In this document: piece after piece, positions 28,063-36,223 of the stretch
Layout of the letters: each line of letters begins with the position of its first letter
Numbering within the stretch: the stretch's first letter is position 1
NCBI GenBank assembly: GCA_049682815.1
Contig: JBAUII010000089.1
Coordinates: 1-59,604, forward strand
From: DASWID01 sp049682815
GTDB taxonomy: Bacteria; Desulfobacterota_D; UBA1144; Nemesobacterales; CSP1-2
Length of the DNA stretch: 59,604 bases
Direction: 5' to 3'
Notes under the pieces: generated by a model
What the model saw: the letters and a program-made list of their open reading frames with translations, nothing else
Told to the model about the DNA's origin: nothing
Database searches by the model: none
Position numbers and translations under genes: made by a program

Positions 28063-28401
28063 CTATATGGCGTCGATACCGCGCTCCCCTGTTCTGATTC
28101 TGATAACTTCTTCCATTGGTAAAATGAAGATTTTCCCATCTCCGATTTTACCTGTCCTTGCGCTGTCCATTATGACTTCGATTACTTTCGGAACGATGTC
28201 ATCCACTACTATGATCTCAAGTTTTATTTTAGGCAAGAAGTCTATAACATATTCTGCCCCCCTGTAAAGCTCGGTATGACCTTTTTGCCTTCCAAAACCC
28301 TTAACCTCTGTCACCGTTAATCCCTGGACTCCGATATCCTTAAGAGCTTCTTTTACATCATCCAATTTAAATGGCTTGATTATGGCTTCTACTTTTTTCA
28401 T
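28063..28401 (-). CDS. glnB: PII nitrogen regulatory protein
   Basis: 112 residues, the usual PII length. The T-loop carries the uridylylation tyrosine in GHTELYRGAEY. The B- and C-loops are in DSARTGKIGDGKIFI and the C-terminal RTGERGIDAI. It senses 2-oxoglutarate, ATP/ADP and, through uridylylation, glutamine; it then controls GlnE-type adenylylation and NtrB. AAGGAGG precedes the ATG. It shares a transcript with glnA. Confidence 0.96.
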   Translation of the reverse strand: MKKVEAIIKPFKLDDVKEALKDIGVQGLTVTEVKGFGRQKGHTELYRGAEYVIDFLPKIKLEIIVVDDIVPKVIEVIMDSARTGKIGDGKIFILPMEEVIRIRTGERGIDAI

Positions 28402-28431
28402 TATCTGATAAACCTCCTTGCCATTCTAATA

Positions 28432-28447
28432 AGCAAACAACATACCA
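28432..28447 (-). promoter_or_regulatory. Sigma-54 (-24/-12) promoter of glnB-glnA
   Basis: On the minus strand the 16 bases read TGGTATGTTGTTTGCT, a perfect match to TGGYRYRNNNNTTGCW. The -12 element is about 30 bases upstream of the glnB start, so a short leader with the Shine-Dalgarno fits. This matches nitrogen control by NtrC, whose likely gene lies 1 kb further along. Confidence 0.85.
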
Positions 28448-28697
28448 CTTCACAGAAGGCAAATCAATCGAAAAATTGGGTCGTTTTTTTCGTTGTGTAG
28501 CAAAATCATGCTTAAAAAATAGGCACACGGTTTTAAAAAATAAACATTGAAAATTACAAAATTCGATTTTATAATCGACTATTAATATTATGCCGAATCT
28601 AATATAGACTTATGCGAACCGATCGCATGTTTTGACGGTGCTTGCTACTGGATGATTCGGTTGATTTTTGACCTCATGATGATAGGGTTTTTCGCCC

Positions 28698-29369
28698 ATG
28701 GTAGAAAAGAGTCTAGGGTATAAGTTTAAAGATCGAGCCCTTCTTAAAACTGCACTAACGCACAGTTCCTATGCTAACGAGTTTTCAACCGAGAGCAACG
28801 AAAGGCTGGAATTTCTGGGGGATGCTGTCTTGGGGTTGGTAGTAGCGCGCCTGTTGTATGACCACCATCCAGGGGCTTCTGAAGGTAAACTTTCCAAACA
28901 GAGGAGTGCAATAGTAAGCAGAGTGAACTTTGCGAAATTTACCAGGGAACTCGGTATTGATAAGCAAATCATTTTAGGAAAGGGGGAAGAGAGAACCGGG
29001 GGTAGGGAGAGAGAATCAAATCTTTCCGGGGCCTTCGAGGCTATAATAGGCGCAATTTATTTAGACGGTGGATATGGAAAGGTTTTTAGGGTTATATCTA
29101 AGCTTCTAAAAAATTCGATCGATGAGAAGGATATATTCATTGATTATAAGACTAAGCTACAGGAGATAGCACAAAAGAAGTACAAACAAATTCCTAGATA
29201 TAGGGTTGTCAACGAAGAGGGCCCACCGCATAAGAAGTGTTTTCACGTTGAGGTAAAGGTCATGAGGAGGGTTCTGGGTGAGGGGATGGGAAGCAACAAA
29301 AAGGAGGCCGAGCAATCAGCCGCTAAAGAGGGGCTGAATAAACTCGGGGTCTTAAAGAAAACGGGTTGA
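28698..29369 (+). CDS. rnc: Ribonuclease III
   Basis: 223 residues. The signature NERLEFLGDAVLGLVVA contains the catalytic metal ligands, with the second acidic site in GAFEAIIGAIYLDGG. The C-terminal dsRNA-binding domain (about 153-220) ends with GMGSNKKEAEQSAAKEGL. It processes rRNA precursors and structured mRNAs. The start is ATG with a weak upstream GGG-rich stretch. It is divergent from glnB. Confidence 0.95.
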   Translation: MVEKSLGYKFKDRALLKTALTHSSYANEFSTESNERLEFLGDAVLGLVVARLLYDHHPGASEGKLSKQRSAIVSRVNFAKFTRELGIDKQIILGKGEERTGGRERESNLSGAFEAIIGAIYLDGGYGKVFRVISKLLKNSIDEKDIFIDYKTKLQEIAQKKYKQIPRYRVVNEEGPPHKKCFHVEVKVMRRVLGEGMGSNKKEAEQSAAKEGLNKLGVLKKTG

Positions 29370-29371
29370 TT

Positions 29372-30814
29372 TTACTGGAGGGTTTCTTCATATTGTATGC
29401 CATGCTCTTCGATCTTTTTCGAAAGCGTATTTCTGTTAATTCCCAGTATCGCCGCTGCCCTTTTCTTGTTTCCTTTGGCTATCCGTAACACTTCTTCGAT
29501 GAGGGGTTTCTCAATCTTTTGAATTACCAGATCGTATATCGCACCTGACGCTTCCTCGCGATTATTGTACAGAAAGACTTCGAGCTTAGATTTAATATAC
29601 TCACCAAAGAGTTCGTCTGTCTCGTTCTTTTCCCCCCTTAAGTAAGGAGCAGCATCGAGGAGGACATCCGATGTGATCATGTTTTCTGATGAGAGAACAA
29701 TAACCCTCTTGACTGTGTTTTCTAATTCTCTTACATTTCCCGGCCAACTGTATTCAAGTAATATCTTTTTTGCTCCGTCGGAGAATGCTTTCTTATAAAT
29801 ACCGAGATCAATTGAATACTTCTCATTAAAGTAATCCACCAGCAGGGGGATATCCTCTTTCCTTTTCCTTAGCGGAGGAACTACGATAGTTATGGCATTT
29901 ATCCTGTAATAAAGGTCCCTTCTGAAGGTGCCTTTCTCCACTTCTTCTTCTAATTTCTTGTTTGTCGATAAAATAACTCTTACATTTACCTCTACCGGAT
30001 TCTCGCTGCCAAGCCGGTAGAATTTCTTCTCTTCCAGAACCCTTAGAAGCTTTGTCTGAAGTTCAAATGGCATGTCACCTATTTCATCCAGGTGAAGGGT
30101 TCCGCCGGCAGCCTCATCAAATCTTCCCTGTTTTCTTATGGATGCTCCCGTGAACGCCCCTTTCTCATATCCAAAGAGTTCGCTTTCGATAAGATCTTTT
30201 GGCAGGGCCGCTAGATTCACCGATACCAGTTTTTCGTCTTTTCTAGGACTGTTGATATGTATGGCTCTGGCTATAAGCTCCTTTCCCGTGCCACTCTCGC
30301 CCTGGATGAGCACCGTTAGATCCTTTCCCGCTATGCGCCCTATTGTTTTATAGATCTTGAGCATCGACGGAGATTTTCCGACTATCCCCTGATGTATTTC
30401 CATTACTTCATTCAATGTCGCAGTTAGAGAATCAACCTTTCTCGCATTTTCATAGCTATTTATGGCCCTGTCGACGGTGAGTCTTACTTCATCCAAATCA
30501 AATGGCTTTGCAACATAATCAAATGCCCCTTCTTTCATGGCATCGATTGCGTTTTTAACCGTATTTTGAGCTGTGATGATAATAACTGGAACGTCTATAC
30601 CCCTCGATCTTATGTCATGAAGTACCTCGAGTCCACTTATGTCAGGCATTGTTATATCGAGTATTATCAAAGAGAAGTATTCAGATGAAACCTTCTCAAG
30701 AGCGTGTGACCCGTTAACTCCGTAGTCCACCGTGTAACCGGCCTTCTCAAGGCATTTACCGATCACCCACCTCACACTTTCCTCGTCATCGACTACTAAA
30801 ATCTTTTTTTTCAT
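29372..30814 (-). CDS. NtrC-type sigma-54 response regulator
   Basis: About 480 residues from the ATG at 30814 (MKKKILVVDDEESVRWVIG); a TTG eight codons upstream is less likely. The receiver domain is at 1-120, with the phosphorylatable aspartate in LIILDITMPDISG. The AAA+ domain has Walker A GESGTGKELIARAI, the sigma-54 contact GAFTGA and the R-finger segment. A Fis-type helix-turn-helix lies at the end (KRAAAILGINRNTLSKKI). It is adjacent to an NtrB-like kinase and close to glnB-glnA, so it is the likely activator of that promoter. A ZraR or AtoC-like assignment cannot be excluded by sequence alone. Confidence 0.85.
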   Translation of the reverse strand: MKKKILVVDDEESVRWVIGKCLEKAGYTVDYGVNGSHALEKVSSEYFSLIILDITMPDISGLEVLHDIRSRGIDVPVIIITAQNTVKNAIDAMKEGAFDYVAKPFDLDEVRLTVDRAINSYENARKVDSLTATLNEVMEIHQGIVGKSPSMLKIYKTIGRIAGKDLTVLIQGESGTGKELIARAIHINSPRKDEKLVSVNLAALPKDLIESELFGYEKGAFTGASIRKQGRFDEAAGGTLHLDEIGDMPFELQTKLLRVLEEKKFYRLGSENPVEVNVRVILSTNKKLEEEVEKGTFRRDLYYRINAITIVVPPLRKRKEDIPLLVDYFNEKYSIDLGIYKKAFSDGAKKILLEYSWPGNVRELENTVKRVIVLSSENMITSDVLLDAAPYLRGEKNETDELFGEYIKSKLEVFLYNNREEASGAIYDLVIQKIEKPLIEEVLRIAKGNKKRAAAILGINRNTLSKKIEEHGIQYEETLQ

Positions 30815-30880
30815 CTCGTCAATCCGTAATCCGCTCAATTGGGGATCGAGATAATGTCTTTTATTTCTTGTTTAAGGTTT

Positions 30881-31960
30881 TCACTTGGTAAAAGGGAGGT
30901 GCACTTGAAATCTGGTTCCCTTCTTTAACTCACTCTCAACAAATATTGCGCCTCCGTGCTTTGCTATGATTTGATGTGCAAGAAACAGGCCAAGGCCGGA
31001 TCCCTTTTTCTTAGTAGTATAAAAGGGGGAAAAGATTTTTTCCAGATTCTCCTTTGGTATTCCTTCACCATTATCTTTTATTTCCACCGAGATGACATTT
31101 TGGGTCCTGAATTTGTAGTCGGTGATCCACCTTGTGGAAATCTCAATAATGGCGTTTTCCGGATTCGCTTCCTTTGCGTTCTTTATTATGTTCAAGAAAG
31201 CCTGCTTCAGTGAGTTTTCATCACCCAGGATCGGCGGTATGGCCACATCGAAATTTTGGATAAAATTGATTTCCTTGTTAGAACTGGATTTAGATTCAAG
31301 AAATGTGATGTCTGACAGGATCTCATGGATGTTTACCAACTCAAAGGCGTCCTTCGCGAAGGGTTCAAGACGCTTGAACTTGTCAATAAGATCGCGCAGT
31401 CTGTCGGCTTCTTTTATGATTATGTCGGCGCACTTAGTGGTCTCCTCGTTCTTTGTCCCACTCGCTAGTATCTGCGCGGCTCCTCTGATCCCGCTTAATG
31501 GATTCTTGAGCTCGTGCGCAAGCCCGGTAATAAAACCTTCGAAATTGGAACTCGATAGCTGCTGGAGGCTTCTCTTGCTAAGAAAGTTCGACCCCGATAG
31601 GTCCCTTACCTGAATGATTAAACACTTTACTTCTCCATCCTCAGAAAATATAGGTGAAGCAGATGCCTGAATCAGGATTCTTTCCCCTCCTCGTAAGACC
31701 GGGCTAATTTCCTCTACCATAATCGTCCTTTCTTCGATCAGTGCTTTTTTCGCCGTCTCTTCTATTTCTTCGGGAAGGTATGTGGTGATAGATTTTTGAT
31801 ATGCCTTCTTTCTCGAGATGTTAAAGATATTCTCTGCCGCATCGTTCATATCCAGTATTGAAAACGACTTATCGAGGGCTATGATTCCATCAGGCAGTGC
31901 GTCGAATACCTCTTTGAGCGCTAGACCTTCTGATTTGGTGACTCTGTTAATTTTGGGCAT
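30881..31960 (-). CDS. NtrB-type sensor histidine kinase
   Basis: 359 residues, with no membrane segments. A PAS domain lies at about 15-125 (FDALPDGIIALDKSFSILDM). The HisKA box is HELKNPLSGIRGAAQILA, with the phosphorylated histidine. The HATPase motifs are NIIKNAKEANPE (N box), DNGEGIP (G1) and GSGLGLFLAHQII (G2). The cytoplasmic PAS-HisKA-HATPase architecture matches NtrB/GlnL, which PII controls. The gene is 67 bases upstream of the response regulator and co-oriented. Confidence 0.85.
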   Translation of the reverse strand: MPKINRVTKSEGLALKEVFDALPDGIIALDKSFSILDMNDAAENIFNISRKKAYQKSITTYLPEEIEETAKKALIEERTIMVEEISPVLRGGERILIQASASPIFSEDGEVKCLIIQVRDLSGSNFLSKRSLQQLSSSNFEGFITGLAHELKNPLSGIRGAAQILASGTKNEETTKCADIIIKEADRLRDLIDKFKRLEPFAKDAFELVNIHEILSDITFLESKSSSNKEINFIQNFDVAIPPILGDENSLKQAFLNIIKNAKEANPENAIIEISTRWITDYKFRTQNVISVEIKDNGEGIPKENLEKIFSPFYTTKKKGSGLGLFLAHQIIAKHGGAIFVESELKKGTRFQVHLPFTK

Positions 31961-32236
31961 AGGTCTTCATAACCAATTAGTTAATCTAGATCATGTAATT
32001 ATCATGTAATTATTGTTGAAATGTCCTCGTGATTCAAATGTGATTAATAGAAATTTGTTAATGCATTTTGAAACATATCGATGAACTTATAGAAATATCA
32101 CCTACATATTTAGATCGCGGACTCCCTGTAACTTGATTCAAGAGCTTCCGCTATCGACGACGGAATGAACTGTCATCGCTGTAGATGTTAGATATTTCGT
32201 GGACAAAATTTACAATTTCATGGATCGATTAATTTT

Positions 32237-32357
32237 GATTAGTCCTTTTCAGAATGAGAAGGACTTGAACGGCCTTCCAAAAATTGCGTTAAGAAAATCA
32301 GGAACGAAGACGTATAGAAAAATTTGCGGGTTGTGGCTGAATTAAATTTTTTGGTCG
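32237..32357. repeat. Interspersed repeat (CAGGAACGAAGACG family), full copy
   Basis: It runs from ATTAGTCCTTTTCAGAATG through GAACGGCCTTCCAAAAATTG and CAGGAACGAAGACG to GGTTGTGGCTGAATTAAATT. It is closely similar over its whole length to 59251-59370, and in part to 9168-9265 and 20437-20485. Confidence 0.85.
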
Positions 32358-32364
32358 TTATGTC

Positions 32365-32389
32365 ATCCCCGAGGATAGTTATCGGGGAT
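32365..32389. repeat. Hairpin within repeat region
   Basis: ATCCCCGA (32365-32372) pairs perfectly with TCGGGGAT (32382-32389). Confidence 0.6.
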
Positions 32390-32408
32390 CCATAGTTTAA
32401 TTTTTTAT

Positions 32409-32432
32409 TTTCTTTGTCTTGATACAAAGAAA
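32409..32432. repeat. TTCTTTGT inverted repeat element
   Basis: TTTCTTTGT, spacer CTTGAT, ACAAAGAAA. This is the same element as at 20221-20244 and 59414-59437. Confidence 0.75.
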
Positions 32433-32920
32433 CAAAAATCAAGGGCTGACAAAAAATTAGAATTATTAAATCAATTCCTTCAGCTAAAAATATTTAATCC
32501 AACCACAACCCCAAATCTTTTTTTAACGCTTCCGGAATTGATTATGGCAATTTTTTGAATGCCCATTTAAGATCTAAGAGACTGTCCCCGAATTATGTAA
32601 CGTCTACATCGCGAGGACTTCGACTCGCCCATTGCAGACTCAAGCGTGGCGAGATCACATAGTTATTTCATATTGCTTCGTCCTCTTCGATCTTCGATAG
32701 TTCGCCCCTTCGGCAAACTCAGGGCTCAGTACTCAGGAGTCGGAGCTACTCGCAATAAATGACGTGACTGCTTTTTTATGCGCTGATACGTTGCAGCTTG
32801 CTGTAAGTTTATTCATCCAATAATAGGTGATTTTAATTAATGACTTGAGGGACTTGCGGCTACGGAAGAGGAATCCGCTAAAAAGAACAGCTCGTTCCGG
32901 TAAATTATGAAAAAAAATGC

Positions 32921-32950
32921 TTGACAAACATATGTTTGTTCTGATAGAAA
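32921..32950 (+). promoter_or_regulatory. Palindrome over a possible -35 element
   Basis: TTGACA at 32921 overlaps the perfect 16-base palindrome ACAAACATATGTTTGT (32924-32939). A weak -10-like GATAGAAAT follows. The palindrome resembles a TetR-type operator. It lies about 300 bases before the sigma-54 activator gene, so it could control that gene's transcription. Confidence 0.45.
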
Positions 32951-33241
32951 TAGTGTAGAAAGGGGTATTCTAAATCGAATTAGCAAACGTTTAGAACGAA
33001 TATAATAAATCAGTTCAGGTAGTCAGCCAAATATTGAAGCTGACCTCAAGCTACTCCTAAATCAGAAGGGTAAGCGGTTTCAATCAATATTCACGAACTA
33101 CATGGGGGTGAAATTTAAGTTGCTTTTCGTCTAATGGGACTACATAGGGTGATGGTAAGCACAATCTGATACAAGAGTAGTATGATCATGTGAACTAGAG
33201 ATAAGAGCAATCCTTTATTCATAAATTGTCGAGGAAGGACC

Positions 33242-34642
33242 ATGGAGAAGCCAACAAAAATCTTACTCCTCGATCATAGCCGATCAACAGGTTTAGGGGC
33301 TGCCCTGAAAGATATCCTTGTATCTAGCAAAGATCGTTTGGCGAAAATCTATACCGAATCAGTTTCAGGATTTGGTACCGAGTCGGTAGAATGTGTTAGA
33401 GGACTTTTATATAGATACGACCCGGACATCATCATTATTACCTTAGAAAGCGCTTTGTTAAATGATTTCATGGTTTCCTTATCAGATATCACAGTATCGA
33501 TAAACCAAATCCCGCTTTTGATCGTCCTGGACGAAGCTAAGCCGGATGATGTGCATGAGATTTTGAAATTAGGAGCTTTCGATTATATTGTCCCTCCCTT
33601 TAAGGATATAGACGTTTTAGCGCGGGTATGGCAATTAATCGAAAATACCCGCGAGAGGGACAGCCTTCTAGAATCATTAAAGCAGAAATTGGGTATGAGA
33701 AAGATCGTCGGCCAGAGTCCTGTTTTTCTTAAAGAACTAGAAAAGATACCAATCATATCTAAGACTGATGGTGTCATTCTGATATTGGGTGAGTCGGGTA
33801 CAGGCAAGGAGCTCTTCGCTCGAGCAATACATTATCTCGGTCCGAGATCTGGTAAACCATTCGTTCCAGTGAATTGTGGGGCGATACCGACAGACTTAGT
33901 GGAAAATGAATTATTTGGTCACGAGCAGGGTGCATTTACGGGCGCATCTAGTTCTAGAAGAGGTCTGATACACGAGGCTGAGGAAGGGACACTTTTTTTA
34001 GACGAGATAGACTGCCTACCATTTCAGATGCAGGTTAAGCTACTGCGCCTGCTTCAGGAAAAAGAATACCGTCCGCTTGGTTCTCCGAAAATGCTAAAAG
34101 CAAATATAAGAGTCGTATCAGCGACGAATGTCGATTTGAGAAAAGCCATGGATCAAGGGAGATTCCGAAAGGACCTGTTTTATCGTTTAAACGTCATCCC
34201 AATTGTCCTTCCCACACTAAGAGATAGAAAAGAGGATATACCGCTGCTGGCGGATCATTTTTTGGAAAAATATGCCCATAACTCCGTTAATTCAGAATTG
34301 AAGAAAATCACTCCAGAGGCCTTACGAAAACTTCTTCTGTATGATTGGCCTGGGAATGTAAGAGAATTAGAGAACGCGATAGAAAGGGCTTCTACACTCT
34401 GTCAAAGTGGGTTAATTGGGGCTGATCAAATATTAACGGAATCCGAATCTCCTGCGGTCAATGAATCTTTCAAGGAAGCTAAAACAAAGTTTATTACAAG
34501 TTTTGAAAGAAATTATATTGAAGCATTACTTCTCGAACACGGCGGTAACGTTACTAAAGCAGCCATCGCAGCACATAAGAATCGCCGCGCTTTCTGGCAG
34601 CTTATGCAAAAGCACAGGATTAATGCAAAAAGGTTTAAGTAG
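33242..34642 (+). CDS. Sigma-54 activator with atypical receiver-like domain
   Basis: 466 residues; AAGGACC lies just before the ATG. Residues 1-125 have a response-regulator-like alternation, but the strand that should end in the phosphorylated aspartate reads DPDIIIITLES, with threonine in that place. Phosphorylation control is therefore doubtful. The AAA+ domain (about 155-385) has Walker A GESGTGKELFARAIH, the sigma-54 loop GAFTGAS (near residue 232), Walker B LFLDEID and the R-finger region. The C-terminus has a Fis-like helix-turn-helix (GNVTKAAIAAHKNRRAFWQL). It lies just upstream of a sigma-54 promoter and two palindromes and is their natural activator. Confidence 0.9.
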   Translation: MEKPTKILLLDHSRSTGLGAALKDILVSSKDRLAKIYTESVSGFGTESVECVRGLLYRYDPDIIIITLESALLNDFMVSLSDITVSINQIPLLIVLDEAKPDDVHEILKLGAFDYIVPPFKDIDVLARVWQLIENTRERDSLLESLKQKLGMRKIVGQSPVFLKELEKIPIISKTDGVILILGESGTGKELFARAIHYLGPRSGKPFVPVNCGAIPTDLVENELFGHEQGAFTGASSSRRGLIHEAEEGTLFLDEIDCLPFQMQVKLLRLLQEKEYRPLGSPKMLKANIRVVSATNVDLRKAMDQGRFRKDLFYRLNVIPIVLPTLRDRKEDIPLLADHFLEKYAHNSVNSELKKITPEALRKLLLYDWPGNVRELENAIERASTLCQSGLIGADQILTESESPAVNESFKEAKTKFITSFERNYIEALLLEHGGNVTKAAIAAHKNRRAFWQLMQKHRINAKRFK

Positions 34643-34667
34643 CTAGATTCAGAAACCCTGAAATTAT

Positions 34668-34772
34668 ATTTACCGCCGAGGCCGCCGAGATCGCTGAGAA
34701 AAAAGAAGAACTAGTCTTGAATCACTAAAACTTTATCCTTTCTCTGCGTCCTCCGCGCTCTCTGCGGTAAAT
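34668..34772. repeat. MITE-like inverted repeat with CCGCxGAG units
   Basis: Terminal ATTTACCGC (34668-34676) and GCGGTAAAT (34764-34772) are perfect reverse complements. Both arms continue with GC-rich units (CCGAGGCCGCCGAGA; TCCTCCGCGCTCTCTG) and TGAGAAA/TTTCTCT. No gene is inside. It separates the activator from its probable target operon. Confidence 0.7.
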
Positions 34773-34802
34773 ATCCAAACTAGGATAATTTTATGCATTT
34801 AC

Positions 34803-34820
34803 TAGGACAAATTTGTCCTA
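34803..34820. promoter_or_regulatory. Perfect 18-bp palindrome, probable activator site 1
   Basis: TAGGACAAATTTGTCCTA is its own reverse complement. It is centred about 147 bases upstream of the predicted start of transcription (near 34958), a normal distance for an enhancer-like site of a sigma-54 activator. A half-site TAGGATAA lies just upstream at 34781. Confidence 0.7.
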
Positions 34821-34871
34821 CGAAATTTCCCCCACTAATACAAGCGTTTGTTCTGTTTTTATATCTTTCAC

Positions 34872-34889
34872 TAGGACAAATTTATCCTA
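34872..34889. promoter_or_regulatory. 18-bp palindrome with one mismatch, probable activator site 2
   Basis: TAGGACAAATTTATCCTA differs from site 1 by one base. It is 69 bases further downstream, centred about 77 bases before the predicted start of transcription. Two similar dyads upstream of one -24/-12 promoter fit cooperative binding of a Fis-type activator. Confidence 0.7.
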
Positions 34890-34931
34890 CCCTCGTAATT
34901 AACAATTCAATAAATACAAATACTTAACTCT

Positions 34932-34947
34932 TGGTACAGATATTGCT
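34932..34947 (+). promoter_or_regulatory. Sigma-54 (-24/-12) promoter of the multi-gene effector-like operon
   Basis: TGGTACAGATATTGCT matches TGGYRYRNNNNTTGCW at every position. The first gene starts at 34996, leaving a leader of about 40 bases. All genes to 53326 are on this strand with short gaps. Confidence 0.85.
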
Positions 34948-34995
34948 CTACTTAGATGCGAGGCATGACCGTACACTGAGCGTTGAGAAATCAAA

Positions 34996-35259
34996 TTGAA
35001 TGAAAGTGTCGATCAGGAGACTGCATACAAAATTTTGGCCTATTTATGTGAACATCGAGATGCAGGAGACAACATACGTGGGATATCAGAGTGGTGGCTT
35101 ATGGAGCAGAGAATAAAGAGTGAGGTAGCAACGGTGGAAAAAGCTCTTGAAATTCTGGAAGAAAAAGGACTAGTGATTAAATCCCGAATAGGAGTTTACA
35201 GAATTAATCCAGCAAAGACTGGAGAAATTCAAGCGCTACTCAAAGAGAGATATTTGTGA
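34996..35259 (+). CDS. Small winged-helix DNA-binding protein
   Basis: 87 residues, starting with TTG at 34996; the ATG at 35000 is in another frame. The sequence has helices (QETAYKILAYLCEHRDAGD, then WWLMEQRIKSEVATVEKAL) followed by a wing (LEEKGLVIKSRIGVYRIN). This resembles small winged-helix regulators. It is the first gene after the sigma-54 promoter and could act as a local repressor or a switch for the operon. The stop is 12 bases before the next gene. Confidence 0.65.
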   Translation: MNESVDQETAYKILAYLCEHRDAGDNIRGISEWWLMEQRIKSEVATVEKALEILEEKGLVIKSRIGVYRINPAKTGEIQALLKERYL

Positions 35260-35271
35260 AAGGAGGGTCTT

Positions 35272-35463
35272 ATGAACGGCTATATGGAAGTTTGGGTGGA
35301 AGATATAGATGAAGACCTTGATGAATCTTTGCTCTTCCCTGAAGAGTCTCACTATGAAGCGACTCGCGAGGCTTTATCCCCGGAATACCATGACCTCTCA
35401 TGGCAAGAAATCGAGACCTTGCTAGAGGATGTGCTCGAGGGGATGTCACCTGACGTCACCTGA
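35272..35463 (+). CDS. Acidic 63-residue protein, probable N-terminal part of a split gene
   Basis: There is a strong AGGAGG before the ATG. The product is very acidic (VEDIDEDLDESLLFPEE; LSWQEIETLLEDVLEGMSPD). It ends because of a 10-base tandem duplication at 35445-35464. With one copy removed, the frame continues without a break into the next gene, giving GMSPDEIESFWKTLK. I therefore read this as the N-terminal part of an original protein of about 302 residues, though it could now work as a separate peptide. Function is unknown. Confidence 0.6.
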   Translation: MNGYMEVWVEDIDEDLDESLLFPEESHYEATREALSPEYHDLSWQEIETLLEDVLEGMSPDVT

Positions 35464-36190
35464 CGAGATTGAGAGTTTCTGGAAAACGTTGAAAAATGTC
35501 GGAAGCAAGGTTGGAGGCGTTGCCGCAAAAGCCCTTCCCGTAGCCGCCCCAATCATCGGCACCGCATTCGGCGGCCCTCTTGGGGGTGCTATCGGTGGTA
35601 CTTTGGGGGGATTGGCCGGTAAAGCCTTGGGAGGAGCAACCGCTCCGCGGAGACCGGGAAGACCGGGGGCACAGCCTGTTTTGGGTAAGATACCAGCCGG
35701 CTCGTCTGCTACTGCGCAGCTCATGTCGTTTTTACAAAACCCTAAACTCCTACAAAGTGTTCTCGGTCAAGTGCTGGGGCCAGCTGGGCGCAGTTCAGTG
35801 CCTGTCGGTCCGAAGGGCGCACCGGCTCCCTTCGGGGCATTTATGAACGCACTGAGTAACTTGGCAAACCAAGCTGCCCTGGAGGCTAACGCAAGAGAAG
35901 ATGCCCAGGAAACACCCCGTTACCTCTTGGATGACGAGGGAGAGTTTAAGTGTGATCCTGCAGTGCCGGAAGAACGCGCTCAAGTGTTGGTAGAACAACT
36001 GAGGGAAGATTACTTTGCGGAAGCGGATGACGAAGATGATCCTGCAGGAGCAGACGATGAGGAAGAAGATGGTTTAGCAGAGTGGTTTGTGGAAGCGGGT
36101 TTGGTTGAACATAACTCCCGCTACAGAAGTCGTCGCCCAAGTAGATTGCGTCGCCCTATACCTCGTCCTAGAGGGCGGTATTACTACTAA
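35429..36190 (+). CDS. Glycine-rich protein of unknown function (probable second part of a split gene)
   Basis: 253 residues from an ATG that overlaps the previous gene by 35 bases and has no Shine-Dalgarno; the real sequence probably begins inside the duplication (see the 63-residue entry). Residues 20-75 contain a glycine-rich hydrophobic stretch (PIIGTAFGGPLGGAIGGTLG) such as is found in small pore-forming or membrane-inserting peptides. The middle is proline/alanine-rich. Then comes a very acidic run (ADDEDDPAGADDEEEDG) and an arginine-rich end (RPSRLRRPIPRPRGRYYY). I do not recognise the family. Long acidic and basic tracts suggest a structural or scaffold role. Confidence 0.6.
   Translation: MCSRGCHLTSPDEIESFWKTLKNVGSKVGGVAAKALPVAAPIIGTAFGGPLGGAIGGTLGGLAGKALGGATAPRRPGRPGAQPVLGKIPAGSSATAQLMSFLQNPKLLQSVLGQVLGPAGRSSVPVGPKGAPAPFGAFMNALSNLANQAALEANAREDAQETPRYLLDDEGEFKCDPAVPEERAQVLVEQLREDYFAEADDEDDPAGADDEEEDGLAEWFVEAGLVEHNSRYRSRRPSRLRRPIPRPRGRYYY
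35445..35464. repeat. 10-bp tandem duplication causing a frameshift
   Basis: GTCACCTGAC occurs twice without a gap. One copy would join the frames of 35272-35463 and 35429-36190 into a single gene of 303 codons. Being 10 bases long, the duplication shifts the frame by +1. Confidence 0.85.
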
Positions 36191-36223
36191 ATTGGAGTTA
36201 AAGCCGACAATAGGAGGAAACAA

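Larger units (their letters stand above)
31961..33241. other. Gene-free, repeat-rich region of about 1.3 kb
   Basis: No convincing gene is seen. It holds the interspersed repeat (32237-32357), two hairpins (32365-32389 and 32409-32432), dispersed-element-like sequence around 32590-32740, and a palindrome over a possible promoter at 32921-32950. The last 300 bases form a leader for the sigma-54 activator gene. Confidence 0.6.

Noticed and set aside
34668..34889. Possible riboswitch or attenuator before the operon
   Set aside because: The palindromes lie upstream of the -24/-12 promoter, so they would not be in the transcript.
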